From the NCBI GenBank assembly GCA_031422195.1, contig JANOPZ010000093.1:1-57087 (forward strand): DNA of 57,087 bases, written 5' to 3'. The stretch is from JALOTE01 sp031422195 (GTDB taxonomy: Bacteria; Pseudomonadota; Alphaproteobacteria; Rhizobiales; Rhizobiaceae). Shown here one piece after another: positions 48,453-57,087 of the stretch; the stretch's first letter is position 1; each line of letters begins with the position of its first letter. A program made the position numbers and the translations under genes. Under the pieces are notes generated by a model. It searched no databases. It was not told the origin of the DNA and saw nothing but the letters and a program-made list of their open reading frames with translations.

Positions 48453-48516
48453 CCAATTTTTCGGTCGTATTATTTTTGACCCTTTAGATAACAGCCAATC
48501 TCACAAATGCACCAGA

Positions 48517-49269
48517 TTACCTCACGATCACCCGTGTGCCTTCAGCAACGCGGTCATATAAATCGACCACATCTTGATTGATCAATCGCACGCAGCCTGA
48601 CGACACAGATTTACCGATCGAGTTCCACTCTGGCGAGCCGTGCAACCGGTATTGGGTATCAACTTTGCCCTGAAAAATATAATGCGCCCGGGCACCCAGC
48701 GGATTGAGCAAACCGCCATCCATGCCACCCAACCATGTTTTGGTTTTGGCATCATAAATGGTGGCATATTCTTTAAGCTCGGGCTTTCTCAAAATCATCT
48801 CTTCTGGCGGGTGCCAGCGCGGCCATTGGGCTTTGCGTTCAACAATACCCTCACCTGTCCACTCAAAACCTGCTTTGCCAAGCCCGACACCATAACGCAT
48901 CGCAAAGCCGCCCGGCATGGTGTAATAAAGATGATGCTCAGACGTAACGACGACGAGAGTGCCGGCAGCTTCACCGGTGTTATTGGGCACCATTTGGCGC
49001 AAGAATTGCGGGTCAATTTTTTGGTACGGCACTGCCGGTATTAAGAACTCACCGTCCTGCATTGCGGCATAGGCCACCGTTGGGTCAATTTCTTCCACAA
49101 AGATTGGCGCGGTTGGAAATTTGAAAAACTCTTTCGCTGGTGCTTTAGCAACTTCGCCTTCAACCGGCACCTGCGTTGCGCACCCTGCTAATGCAGCAGC
49201 AGAAAATGCAAACCCCGAGTTCAAAAATGCGCGGCGTGAGAGTAAAGAGCGTGTCATAAAACCTGCCAT
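48517..49269 (-). CDS. L,D-transpeptidase (YkuD), Tat-like lipoprotein
   Basis: 250 aa; forms 3-3 crosslinks in peptidoglycan or attaches proteins to it. N-terminus SRRAFLNSGFAFSAAALAGC has both a twin-Arg Tat-like motif and a lipobox Cys. The YkuD domain ends with HGSPEWNSIGKSVSSGCVRL, which holds the catalytic His and Cys. Start ATG 49269; ATG 49257 also fits. Confidence 0.92.
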   Translation of the reverse strand: MAGFMTRSLLSRRAFLNSGFAFSAAALAGCATQVPVEGEVAKAPAKEFFKFPTAPIFVEEIDPTVAYAAMQDGEFLIPAVPYQKIDPQFLRQMVPNNTGEAAGTLVVVTSEHHLYYTMPGGFAMRYGVGLGKAGFEWTGEGIVERKAQWPRWHPPEEMILRKPELKEYATIYDAKTKTWLGGMDGGLLNPLGARAHYIFQGKVDTQYRLHGSPEWNSIGKSVSSGCVRLINQDVVDLYDRVAEGTRVIVR

Positions 49270-49548
49270 GGAAGAACTTTAGCTTGAAACCTAAGCGGTC
49301 CATAGCCGAATTTTGCCGGTCAGACACGCCTGAAAGCTGGCAAACATCTGATTCAGTTTGCCTATTTTTACAGTCTTTGCAGCCAGCGTTGCAGCTTTGT
49401 CACAGGGCCAACCCGTTTTGCTTCATAAAATAGCCGAAGATCTTAACTGAGCCAAAGCCGGTGGCAGTTCGAGCGATGCTTATTCTTGACGGTTAACCCA
49501 GTTGCGGTGCATATCGCGCGCAGTTGGACACCTATTTTTGAGGACCCT

Positions 49549-50955
49549 ATGGCCGCGCTCACTTTATATGACAAAATTTGGAACGATCACGTGGTCGAAA
49601 CCCGCGATGACGGTAACGCCATTCTCTATATCGACCGCCATTTGGTGCATGAAGTGACCAGCCCGCAGGCGTTTGAAGGCCTTCGAATGACCGGCCGCAA
49701 AGTGCGCGCGCCAGAACGTACTTTGGCCGTGGTTGACCATAATGTGCCAACAACCGCTGACCGTCTCGAAGGCATTAAGAATGAAGAAAGCCGTATTCAA
49801 GTCGAGACACTGGCTCAGAACGCTGCCGATTTTGGCGTTGAATACTTCTCTGAGCGCGACCGCCGCCAAGGCATTGTTCATATCGTCGGGCCGGAGCAGG
49901 GTTTTACGTTGCCCGGCATGACGATTGTGTGCGGTGACAGCCACACCTCAACCCACGGCGCATTCGGCGCTTTGGCGCACGGCATTGGCACATCCGAAGT
50001 GGAGCATGTGCTCGCCACACAAACACTGATCCAGAAAAAAGCCAAAAACATGCTGGTGCGCGTTGACGGCGCGCTGCCGGAAGGCGTCACCGCCAAAGAT
50101 ATTATACTGGCCATTATCGGCGAAATCGGCACCGCTGGCGGCACCGGCCATGTGATTGAATATGCCGGCCAAGCCATCCGTGCATTGTCGATGGAAGGCC
50201 GCATGACAATTTGCAATATGTCGATTGAGGGCGGCGCCCGTGCCGGCTTGATTGCACCGGATGAAAAGACTTTCGAATATATTCATGGCCGCCCGCGCGC
50301 GCCTAAAGATGCCGATTGGGATGCCGCAATGGCCTATTGGGCCAAACTCACCACCGATGATGGCGCCCATTTTGACCGTGTCGTTGTGCTCAACGCCGCA
50401 GAATTGCCGCCAATTGTGTCGTGGGGCTCATCGCCGGAAGATGTGGTTTCGGTTGCAGGCGTAGTGCCAAACCCTGCCGATATCAGCGATGCCAACAAGC
50501 GCGCCTCCAAAGAACGCGCGCTTAGCTATATGGGGTTAAGCGCTGGCACTAAAATCACGGACATTAAACTCGACCGCGTGTTTATCGGCTCTTGTACCAA
50601 TGGCCGTATCGAAGATTTGCGCGCTGCTGCAGCCGTCATTGGCGATAAAAAAGTCGCGTCAACCGTATCGGCCATGATTGTTCCGGGCTCTGGCCTGGTA
50701 AAAGCCCAAGCGGAAGCTGAAGGGTTGGATAAAATCTTCATAGCTGCCGGTTTTGAATGGCGGGAGCCCGGCTGCTCAATGTGTCTTGCTATGAATGATG
50801 ACCGTTTGAAGCCCGAAGAACGCTGCGCTTCAACATCCAACCGTAATTTTGAAGGCCGTCAGGGCTTCAAAGGCCGTACACATTTGGTGTCGCCTGCGAT
50901 GGCGGCGGCGGCGGCCATTGCCGGACATTTTGTTGATATCCGGGAGTGGAATTAA
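49549..50955 (+). CDS. leuC: 3-isopropylmalate dehydratase large subunit
   Basis: Leucine synthesis; 468 aa with a [4Fe-4S] cluster. Cluster Cys are in FIGSCTNGR (about residue 348) and EPGCSMC (about 408 and 411). N-term MAALTLYDKIWNDHVV; GDSHTSTHGAFGALAHGIGTSEVEHV is diagnostic. ATG 49549, with GAGG upstream, is preferred over an upstream TTG at 49486. LeuD is not adjacent, as in many members of this order. Confidence 0.98.
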   Translation: MAALTLYDKIWNDHVVETRDDGNAILYIDRHLVHEVTSPQAFEGLRMTGRKVRAPERTLAVVDHNVPTTADRLEGIKNEESRIQVETLAQNAADFGVEYFSERDRRQGIVHIVGPEQGFTLPGMTIVCGDSHTSTHGAFGALAHGIGTSEVEHVLATQTLIQKKAKNMLVRVDGALPEGVTAKDIILAIIGEIGTAGGTGHVIEYAGQAIRALSMEGRMTICNMSIEGGARAGLIAPDEKTFEYIHGRPRAPKDADWDAAMAYWAKLTTDDGAHFDRVVVLNAAELPPIVSWGSSPEDVVSVAGVVPNPADISDANKRASKERALSYMGLSAGTKITDIKLDRVFIGSCTNGRIEDLRAAAAVIGDKKVASTVSAMIVPGSGLVKAQAEAEGLDKIFIAAGFEWREPGCSMCLAMNDDRLKPEERCASTSNRNFEGRQGFKGRTHLVSPAMAAAAAIAGHFVDIREWN

Positions 50956-50961
50956 AAAACG

Positions 50962-51387
50962 ATGGGTTCGGCGCGCTATCCTTCTTCGGCATGGCAATCC
51001 ATGCGCGCTCCAAGCCTTGAGGATTTTGAGGCTTTGGCACGCTCAGCATGGGAAAACATGCCGGCGGAAGTTAAAATGCTGTGCGATGATTTGACAATTC
51101 GTGTCTCGGATTTTCCGACCGATGAAATCATCGAAGATCTCGATCTTGAAACACCTTTTGATGTGCTCGGGCTGTTTGAAGGCACCGATCCTTCACAGCC
51201 GATTTTAACGCCGGAATGCGAGCAAGAACCCAATATTATAAATCTCTATCGCCGCGCTTTATTAGACTATTGGGCCGAAAACGAAGAAATGCTCGGCGAT
51301 GTTGTTGCTCATGTCATACTGCATGAAATTGGCGAGCATTTCGGGTTGTCAGATGATGATATTGAAGAGCTTGAGACGCGGGTTTAA
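50962..51387 (+). CDS. DUF1025-type metallopeptidase-like protein with altered HExxH
   Basis: 141 aa, just 6 bp after leuC. The DUF1025/zincin-like family has a C-terminal VVAHVILHEIGEHFGLSDDDI. The usual motif is HEIGHHFG; here the fifth residue is Glu (GAG), so the second zinc His of HExxH is missing, though a His follows one place on. N-term DFEALARSAWENMPAEVK and LGLFEG are family typical. Activity is uncertain. Confidence 0.85.
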   Translation: MGSARYPSSAWQSMRAPSLEDFEALARSAWENMPAEVKMLCDDLTIRVSDFPTDEIIEDLDLETPFDVLGLFEGTDPSQPILTPECEQEPNIINLYRRALLDYWAENEEMLGDVVAHVILHEIGEHFGLSDDDIEELETRV

Positions 51388-51395
51388 GTTCAACT

Positions 51396-52019
51396 TCATC
51401 CGCCTTTTCCCGCTTTTTTCTGCTGAATGCTCAAATAATCAATCTTAAACAATTTGGGATCAAGTTTTACGTCGTTCTGGACGTTAAAAATCATCACAGT
51501 TGTGTCTTTGCCTTGCGCATCGGTGATCGTCCATTGGCGCAGCTCGAAATTATTCGGGTCAAACAGCAAGGTGATTTTTGAATTCCCAAAAATGCTATCA
51601 TTGCCCATGACAATGGTCGTCAAATCCGGGTCTTCTTTGATAGATTTAACCGTGCTGCCAGAAAGATCAATCCGCTCATCGAGCAGCAATTTCAGCGGGG
51701 TTTTCGACAACGGGTAAATATCCCAAGTGTCGAGTTTTTTATTGTTCACGACAACCGATTTGCCGTCTGCCACCACGCGGATATTTGATGGGGCTTCATA
51801 ATTAAAGCGGATTTTACCGGGGCGCTCAATAAAAAACTTACCGCCGGTTTCTTCACCCTTTGGCCCAAGCTGAATGAATTCGCCAGCCATTGTGCGCACA
51901 GAAGCAAAATGATCGGCGATGGCCTGCGGGCTTTCGGCCTGCGCAGGGACAGCACATAAACCAGCCATGGCAAATACAGCTGAAAGAAGGCTGCGGCGGT
52001 TGAAGTTTGAAATTATCAT
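51396..52019 (-). CDS. lolA: Outer-membrane lipoprotein carrier LolA-like protein
   Basis: 207-aa periplasmic chaperone for lipoproteins. Signal peptide LSAVFAMAGLCAVPAQA. Features: MAGEFIQLGPKGEETGGKFF, RPGKIRFNYEAP, LRQWTITDAQGKDTTVMI. Downstream of ftsK by 67 bp on the same strand, as in many gram-negatives where ftsK and lolA are neighbours. Confidence 0.93.
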   Translation of the reverse strand: MIISNFNRRSLLSAVFAMAGLCAVPAQAESPQAIADHFASVRTMAGEFIQLGPKGEETGGKFFIERPGKIRFNYEAPSNIRVVADGKSVVVNNKKLDTWDIYPLSKTPLKLLLDERIDLSGSTVKSIKEDPDLTTIVMGNDSIFGNSKITLLFDPNNFELRQWTITDAQGKDTTVMIFNVQNDVKLDPKLFKIDYLSIQQKKAGKGG

Positions 52020-52086
52020 TTTAAGTTCCTGTCAGTGTCACAGCAGAGCGCTAAAATATTGGTGCAATTGCGGCTCGTTTTAAGGC

Positions 52087-54702
52087 TCATAGTATTGCGC
52101 CTTCTTCCGGCACTAATATGTCGCGTTTTCCGGCATGGTTGGGGGCGCTGATCACACCTTCTTCTTCCATACGCTCAATCAATGAAGCAGCACGGTTGTA
52201 GCCAATACCAAGGCGTCGCTGAATATAAGAGGTTGAAACTTTGCGGTCTCGCAAAACCACGCTAACCGCCTGATCGTAAGGATCATCTGAATCGCCATAG
52301 TCACCACTGCTTGCGCCGCCGCCGGTACCACCAACGTCACCATCATCATCGTCACCATCGGTTTCTGCGGTGACGGCTTCAAGATATTGCGGCACGCCCT
52401 GAGCTTTGAGGTGTTTGACGACCATTTCCACTTCATTATCCGCAACAAACGGCCCGTGGACACGCTGGGTTCGGCCGCCGCCCGCCATATAGAGCATGTC
52501 GCCCATACCCAAGAGTTGCTCGGCACCTTGCTCACCCAAAATAGTGCGGCTGTCGATTTTTGACGTGACTTGGAATGAAATGCGCGTCGGGAAATTGGCT
52601 TTGATCGTGCCGGTAATGACATCCACTGATGGGCGCTGCGTTGCCATCACAACATGAATGCCCGCCGCGCGCGCCATTTGCGCCAAGCGCTGCACGGTTC
52701 CCTCAATGTCCTTTCCGGCCACCATCATCAAATCGGCCATCTCATCAATGATCACGACAATATAAGGCATGGATTTGAGATCAAACTCTTCGGTCTCATA
52801 CACGGCTTCGCCGCTATCGCGGTCGTATCCGGTTTGCATCGTACGGCTAAAACGCTCGTTTTTCGCTTTTGCCTCATCAACACGGGCATTAAAGCCGTCG
52901 ATATTGCGAACTCCGACTTTCGCCATCAGGCGGTAGCGGTCTTCCATTTCTTTGACCGTCCATTTCAGCGCGACAACCGCCTTTTTGGGGTCGGTTACAA
53001 CCGGCGTTAGCAAATGCGGGATACCGTCATAAACCGACAATTCCAGCATTTTTGGGTCGATCATAATCAGGCGGCATTGCTCAGGCGTCAGGCGGTAAAG
53101 CAGCGACAGGATCATGGTGTTGATGGCAACTGATTTACCGGAGCCGGTTGTGCCTGCAACCAGCAAATGCGGCATTTTGGCCAAATCGGCAATAACCGGC
53201 TCACCATTGATGGTTTTACCAAGCGCCAAGCCCAATTTGGTTTTCGTGGTTTCAAAGTCGCGCGATGCCAGCATCTCACGCAAATAGACCGTTTCGCGGC
53301 TGTCATTGGGAAGTTCAATGCCGATGGCATTACGGCCGGGAACGACAGCGACACGGCAAGCAATAGCGCTCATCGAGCGGGCAATATCATCAGAAAGGCC
53401 GATCACGCGCGAGGATTTTATGCCGGGCGCTGGCTCAAGCTCATAAAGTGTCACCACAGGGCCCGGACGCACGTGAATGATGTCCCCTTTGACACCAAAA
53501 TCCTCCAGCACACCTTCAAGAATGCGGGCGTTTTCTTCTAGCGCCTCTTTGGACAATCGTGAATCACGCACAACCGACTTTGGTTGCGCCAATAAGTGCA
53601 AAGGTGGGAGCTGATAGTTATCGGCTTTGATGAGTGAGCCTTGCGCCTCCCGTTTGATACGGGTGCCTTCTTTTGGTGCCGCTGCCATAGCATCCACTGC
53701 CGGTGCACGGCCAGTTGGCATAGGCCGCTGAAGCAATTGTGATGAGCGATTACCGGTTGGCGCATCATCATCGGCAAGCAGACCGGCTTCAAATTCTTCT
53801 TCATCAAAGGGCGCGTCAAAATCCCCGGCGGCGGGTCCATGTTTGGTCCGCTCCATTTCCGGCTCCCGCAAACGCTGTGATGCCAAATCCGGCTGGCGAC
53901 GGGGCTTTTCAGATTTCAAAGCGCGCTTGCCAATCATATTGGCAACCCTTGCTTTGGCGCTCAACCATGTGTGGGCGATTGCCCCTATAAATGCGCTGCC
54001 ATCATAATCGTCATCTTCGTTGTCATCTTCATTGATAACATCGCGCTGCGTTGATTTTCCTTTAGCTGCATGACCTTGTCCTGCATGACCTTTTGCTGCG
54101 ATCCTGTTGCCTTTTATCGGAGCAAGGCTTTGGCTTTGTGGCGCCATGGCACGCGCCAGAAGCAGTAGTGCCGGCCCTGCCAGAACCACAGCCAAAAATG
54201 TGCCCGAACTGCCGGCGGGATAAGCGCCTAAAATCAAGGCAGGAAGTTTCATCACAAGATCGCCGGTGAGGCCGCCAAGCCCGCTGGGCAGTGGCCATGT
54301 GCCAGGCCTGCTTAAACAGGCAAGAGCTGCGCAGCTGACAATCACCATACCCAACCAATAAAGCGCACGCAGCCGGTTTGAACCAGCAGCCCGCCCTCTG
54401 GCGAGCGTCAGGCCAAGGGCAGCCATCGGCAGCAAAACCGGCAATGCGCCAACCCCAAAAAACTGTGTAAAAATATCAGCGGTAATGGCACCGAACGGAC
54501 CCATCGCATTTTGAACCGGATTTCCCGTGGCATGGTTCAAGCTTGGGTCACCAATATTCCAGGTGGCAAGCGACGCTGTGGCAAATAACGCAGCGGCAAT
54601 CAACGCAACACCGATCAGGCGCAAGAGCTGGCGGCAAACAAAATCAACTGCTAATCCGCGCAATTGTTCCAACGCCAAAGCTGGTGATGTGTTGCTGCGC
54701 AT
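52087..54702 (-). CDS. ftsK: DNA translocase FtsK
   Basis: 871-aa divisome-linked DNA pump for chromosome dimer resolution at dif with XerCD. N-terminal membrane domain with four hydrophobic segments (residues 25-185). Linker rich in Glu/Asp/Lys (190-370). Motor: Walker A VAGTTGSGKSVAIN (near 515-528), Walker B YIVVIIDEMADLM. C-terminal gamma winged helix: YDQAVSVVLRDRKVSTSYIQRRLGIG-type, RAASLIERMEEEG. AAGGAG ribosome site 7 nt before ATG. Linker shorter than in E. coli. Confidence 0.98.
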   Translation of the reverse strand: MRSNTSPALALEQLRGLAVDFVCRQLLRLIGVALIAAALFATASLATWNIGDPSLNHATGNPVQNAMGPFGAITADIFTQFFGVGALPVLLPMAALGLTLARGRAAGSNRLRALYWLGMVIVSCAALACLSRPGTWPLPSGLGGLTGDLVMKLPALILGAYPAGSSGTFLAVVLAGPALLLLARAMAPQSQSLAPIKGNRIAAKGHAGQGHAAKGKSTQRDVINEDDNEDDDYDGSAFIGAIAHTWLSAKARVANMIGKRALKSEKPRRQPDLASQRLREPEMERTKHGPAAGDFDAPFDEEEFEAGLLADDDAPTGNRSSQLLQRPMPTGRAPAVDAMAAAPKEGTRIKREAQGSLIKADNYQLPPLHLLAQPKSVVRDSRLSKEALEENARILEGVLEDFGVKGDIIHVRPGPVVTLYELEPAPGIKSSRVIGLSDDIARSMSAIACRVAVVPGRNAIGIELPNDSRETVYLREMLASRDFETTKTKLGLALGKTINGEPVIADLAKMPHLLVAGTTGSGKSVAINTMILSLLYRLTPEQCRLIMIDPKMLELSVYDGIPHLLTPVVTDPKKAVVALKWTVKEMEDRYRLMAKVGVRNIDGFNARVDEAKAKNERFSRTMQTGYDRDSGEAVYETEEFDLKSMPYIVVIIDEMADLMMVAGKDIEGTVQRLAQMARAAGIHVVMATQRPSVDVITGTIKANFPTRISFQVTSKIDSRTILGEQGAEQLLGMGDMLYMAGGGRTQRVHGPFVADNEVEMVVKHLKAQGVPQYLEAVTAETDGDDDDGDVGGTGGGASSGDYGDSDDPYDQAVSVVLRDRKVSTSYIQRRLGIGYNRAASLIERMEEEGVISAPNHAGKRDILVPEEGAIL

Positions 54703-54810
54703 CGAGGTCTCCTTGCACTTGCGAAATCAGGCCGCAAAGAGGGCCACATATCGCTTTAGGTTCAAATTAGCCCAGCAAGTGTTAAGACCCGTTTAACCAT
54801 GGGTATTAGC

Positions 54811-54846
54811 AAAAAAGAAACGCCCGGCAGGCAAAGCCAACCGGAC
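54811..54846 (-). terminator. Rho-independent terminator after amt
   Basis: On the minus strand CGTCCGG...GGC-TTT-GCC...CCGGGCG forms an interrupted stem followed by TTTCTTTTTT (54820-54811). It lies about 54 bp after the amt stop. Confidence 0.75.
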
Positions 54847-54899
54847 GTCAGGCAACACTGGTGCGTGGGCGGAGGCCCGAACCCGTGGTTATGTATGGC

Positions 54900-56468
54900 T
54901 TAGTAGTTGTACGAACGCTCACCGTGAGATGACAGGTCAAGACCTTGCCGCTCTTCGTCAAGAGTAACGCGCAGACCCATCGTCATATCAATCAGTTTGA
55001 ATAAGATGAATGACACAATACCCGTCCAGACAACACAGAAGCTGACAGCTTTAATCTGCGCTATGATGGCCGTTGATGCGACGTATTCAGCCACCTGAAG
55101 TGTGCCGGGAACTGACAAATAGTCAGGGATACCGGCGCCGCCAAGGGCAGGGTTAACGAACACACCGGTCAAAATTGCACCGATGATACCCCCAACGGCA
55201 TGAATGCCGAACACGTCGAGCGAGTCGTCATACCCGAGCGCATTTTTCATGGTGGTTGACGCAAAGAAGCAAGCGATACCGGCGGTAAAGCCAATCGCAA
55301 TTGCGCCCATTGGACCAACCCATCCGCATGCCGGGGTGACGGCAACAAGACCGGCAACAACGCCTGATACTGTGCCCAGCAATGATGGTTTGCCTTTAAT
55401 CAGCCATTCAGCAAACAACCAAGCAGATCCGGCAGCAGCAGTGGCAACAAATGTATTGATCATTGCCAAAGCAGCAACGCCGTTGGCCTCGAGGTTTGAG
55501 CCGGCATTAAAGCCGAACCAACCAACCCAGAGCAAGGCTGCACCGATCATAGTCATGGTCAGTGAGTGCGGCGCCATCAATTCTTTGCCAAAGCCGACGC
55601 GTTTACCGAGGACAAGGCAGCCAACCAAGGCAGCGATACCAGCATTAATGTGCACGACAGTACCACCTGCAAAATCAAGCGCACCCCAGTAGAATATCTG
55701 GCCTGTATCACCAAGAACCGCAGCAAGTTTCGCATCTGCAGCAGCTTTGACAGCGGTGGCATCAACAAGTGCAGTGATATCCGTGTCAGCAATACCGGTT
55801 GCCAGCAAAGCGGCTTTGGCAGCCTCTAACAAGGCCGGGTCGGTTGCAGTGGCAACAGCAGCTTCGGCAGCTTTGACAGCAGCGGACGCGTTACCGAAAA
55901 TATCCGGCCCGCCCCAATACCAGACCATGTGCGCCATCGGGTAATAGGCAAATATCGACCACAATACGCAGAATACCAGCAGCGAAGAAAACTTCACGCG
56001 TTCCACGAGGGCACCAATGATCAGCAATGGGGTGATCACAGCAAATGTCATTTGAAACGCAATGAAGACATATTCCGGAATATAAACCCCGTTGGAAAAT
56101 GTTGCCACGGTTTTGGTGTAATCAACACCGGACAAAAAGGCTTTTGATAAGCCGCCGATATACATGTTCAGACCGGCACTGGAATTTCCTGTAAACGCCA
56201 AGGAATAGCCGTACGCCACCCAAGCCAACATCATCACAGCGCCAATGGCAAAACATTGGGTCATGACTGATAGCATGTTTTTTGTGCGAACGAGGCCACC
56301 ATAAAACAAAGCAAGGCCCGGCAAAGTCATCAAAAGAACGAGGACAGTTGAAGTCATCATCCAGGCGGTATTGCCGTCACCGGATGTTTCAGCTGCCAAA
56401 GCAGCAGAAGCGCTGAGTGCAAAAAGGCCAACAGCCAAACTTGCGCGCTTCAAAAAAAGGGAGGTCAT
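54900..56468 (-). CDS. amt: Ammonium transporter Amt with Ala-rich insertion
   Basis: 522 aa, eleven TM helices preceded by a signal-like segment (LAVGLFALSASAALAAE). Family marks: PGLALFYGGLVRTKNML, GALDFAGGTVVHINAGIAAL and LDVFGIHAVGGIIGAILTG. Between GGPDIFG and QIFYWGALDF lies an Ala/Lys-rich stretch of about 65 residues (about residues 190-255). Standard proteins are about 400-450 aa. ATG 56468 has GGAG 8 nt upstream; a longer reading overlaps the glnK region. Coupled with glnK. Confidence 0.96.
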   Translation of the reverse strand: MTSLFLKRASLAVGLFALSASAALAAETSGDGNTAWMMTSTVLVLLMTLPGLALFYGGLVRTKNMLSVMTQCFAIGAVMMLAWVAYGYSLAFTGNSSAGLNMYIGGLSKAFLSGVDYTKTVATFSNGVYIPEYVFIAFQMTFAVITPLLIIGALVERVKFSSLLVFCVLWSIFAYYPMAHMVWYWGGPDIFGNASAAVKAAEAAVATATDPALLEAAKAALLATGIADTDITALVDATAVKAAADAKLAAVLGDTGQIFYWGALDFAGGTVVHINAGIAALVGCLVLGKRVGFGKELMAPHSLTMTMIGAALLWVGWFGFNAGSNLEANGVAALAMINTFVATAAAGSAWLFAEWLIKGKPSLLGTVSGVVAGLVAVTPACGWVGPMGAIAIGFTAGIACFFASTTMKNALGYDDSLDVFGIHAVGGIIGAILTGVFVNPALGGAGIPDYLSVPGTLQVAEYVASTAIIAQIKAVSFCVVWTGIVSFILFKLIDMTMGLRVTLDEERQGLDLSSHGERSYNY

Positions 56469-56532
56469 GGATAAGCTCCGTGTTGAGGGAATGGATAAGT
56501 GCCGCATGAAAGTGCGGAAAGTCTTTGCCGGG

Positions 56533-56871
56533 TTACAGCGCATCGGAATTGGTTTCGCCGGTGCGGATACGCAGCGCGGACTCCACCGGCGATACGAAGA
56601 TTTTGCCATCGCCGATTTGGCCGGTTTTTGCGGCAGCTGCGATGGCGTCGATGGTTTTGGCGACATCAGCGTCATCAATCACGATTTCGATTTTGAGTTT
56701 CGGAAGAAAACTGACGGCATATTCTGCACCGCGATAGATCTCGGTGTGGCCTTTCTGACGGCCATACCCTTTAACCTCGGTAACGGTCAGCCCTTGCACG
56801 CCCAAGCTGGTTAAAGCCTCGCGCACATCGTCAAGCTTGAACGGCTTTATAATGGCCATGACTGTTTTCAT
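56533..56871 (-). CDS. glnK: Nitrogen regulatory protein P-II (GlnK)
   Basis: 112-aa trimeric sensor of 2-oxoglutarate, ATP and glutamine state. Start MKTVMAIIKPFKLDDVREAL. T-loop with the uridylylation Tyr51 in YRGAEYAV. GDGKIFVSPVESALRIRTGE is the ATP-binding area. ATG 56871 gives the standard length; ATG 56883 lies upstream in frame. It controls the amt channel. No confident sigma-54 or NtrC site could be placed in 56872-57087. Confidence 0.97.
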   Translation of the reverse strand: MKTVMAIIKPFKLDDVREALTSLGVQGLTVTEVKGYGRQKGHTEIYRGAEYAVSFLPKLKIEIVIDDADVAKTIDAIAAAAKTGQIGDGKIFVSPVESALRIRTGETNSDAL

Positions 56872-57087
56872 TGTCGGTCGCATCCCTTGGTTTGCTGCAA
56901 TGCCTTAAGGTTTGGCACTGCTAAAGTGTGATTGACGGGAAACCCCGCACCCGTTTTTTGAAGGACCGCAGCGCAGTGCAGCAGCCATTCCATCCGATAC
57001 ATCCATGATGCATGCCAGAATCGAATTTCAATGGTTTCAAATGGCAATAAAAGCACAAAATGCGGCTTCAGCCGTAAATTTTGGTTT

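Noticed and set aside
56469..56678. N-terminal extension of amt by about 70 codons
   Set aside because: It overlaps glnK and lacks a ribosome site, while ATG 56468 has GGAG at 8 nt and begins the signal-like segment.
56872..57087. Sigma-54 promoter upstream of glnK
   Set aside because: GG and GC elements at correct 10-bp spacing could not be found; TGGCATGC near 57011 has no matching TTGC.

Overview
The window reads as a chromosomal segment of an alphaproteobacterium, most likely of the order Hyphomicrobiales (Rhizobiales). The evidence is gene order and protein architecture: rplU with a C-terminal helix-hairpin-helix tail followed by rpmA, obgE-proB-proA-nadD-rsfS-rlmH-envC-like-ctpA-polysaccharide deacetylase-rppH, an F1-only atpHAGDC operon with an Ala/Lys/Pro-rich N-terminus on AtpD, LPS assembly (lptE), and glnK-amt. 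Genus cannot be told from the sequence alone. Base composition of the core looks close to 50% G+C by eye. The first 6.4 kb looks richer in G+C, and one gene of the mobile element (9061-9786) is clearly A+T-rich.

Layout. (1) 1-6426, minus strand: a sugar-uptake operon read right to left as TIM-barrel isomerase, Gfo/Idh/MocA oxidoreductase, ABC ATPase, solute-binding protein and two permeases, the last cut by the window edge. A palindrome overlaps its likely -10 box. (2) 6427-7138: a decayed IS5-family transposase remnant and other non-coding debris. (3) 7139-12839: a compact integrated element of about 5.7 kb, bounded by 15-bp direct repeats and lodged in the 3' end of a tRNA-Ser(CGA) gene. 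It carries a P4-type tyrosine integrase, an AlpA-like excisionase, small DNA-binding proteins, an HUH-type replication/nicking protein, one exported cargo protein and an HGGxSTG-type protein. No capsid, terminase or conjugation gene is visible. Both ends carry the same paired TAGTGGGG motif. (4) 13224-26865, plus strand: ribosomal proteins, a Ca2+/H+ antiporter, pseudoazurin, then a long, tightly coupled housekeeping operon. (5) 26877-32405, minus strand: an HNH protein and the F1 ATP synthase operon. (6) 32583-48452: leuS-lptE, transaldolase, priA, a GST, xerC with a TraB/GumN protein, rimM-trmD-rplS, and an amino-acid ABC binding protein plus permease with no ATPase gene beside them. (7) 48517-57087: L,D-transpeptidase, leuC, a zincin-like protein, lolA, ftsK, amt and glnK.

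How the parts work together. The sugar operon imports a carbohydrate and probably oxidises and isomerises it in the cytoplasm. The tRNA-Ser element is self-contained for integration, excision control and perhaps rolling-circle replication. It is the most interesting part of the window, as a candidate minimal integrative element or phage satellite. The remaining genes are core functions: translation, proline and NAD synthesis, envelope division and maintenance, energy conversion, chromosome segregation and nitrogen uptake.

Oddities seen directly include a four-unit, 15-bp in-frame tandem repeat inside trmD and a smaller one in priA. There is an attenuator-like hairpin between atpD and atpC, a Pro in place of the H-loop His in the sugar ABC ATPase, an apparent CTG start for the polysaccharide deacetylase, and a zinc-motif substitution in the DUF1025-type peptidase. 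No CRISPR array and no rRNA were seen, and tRNA-Ser is the only tRNA found.
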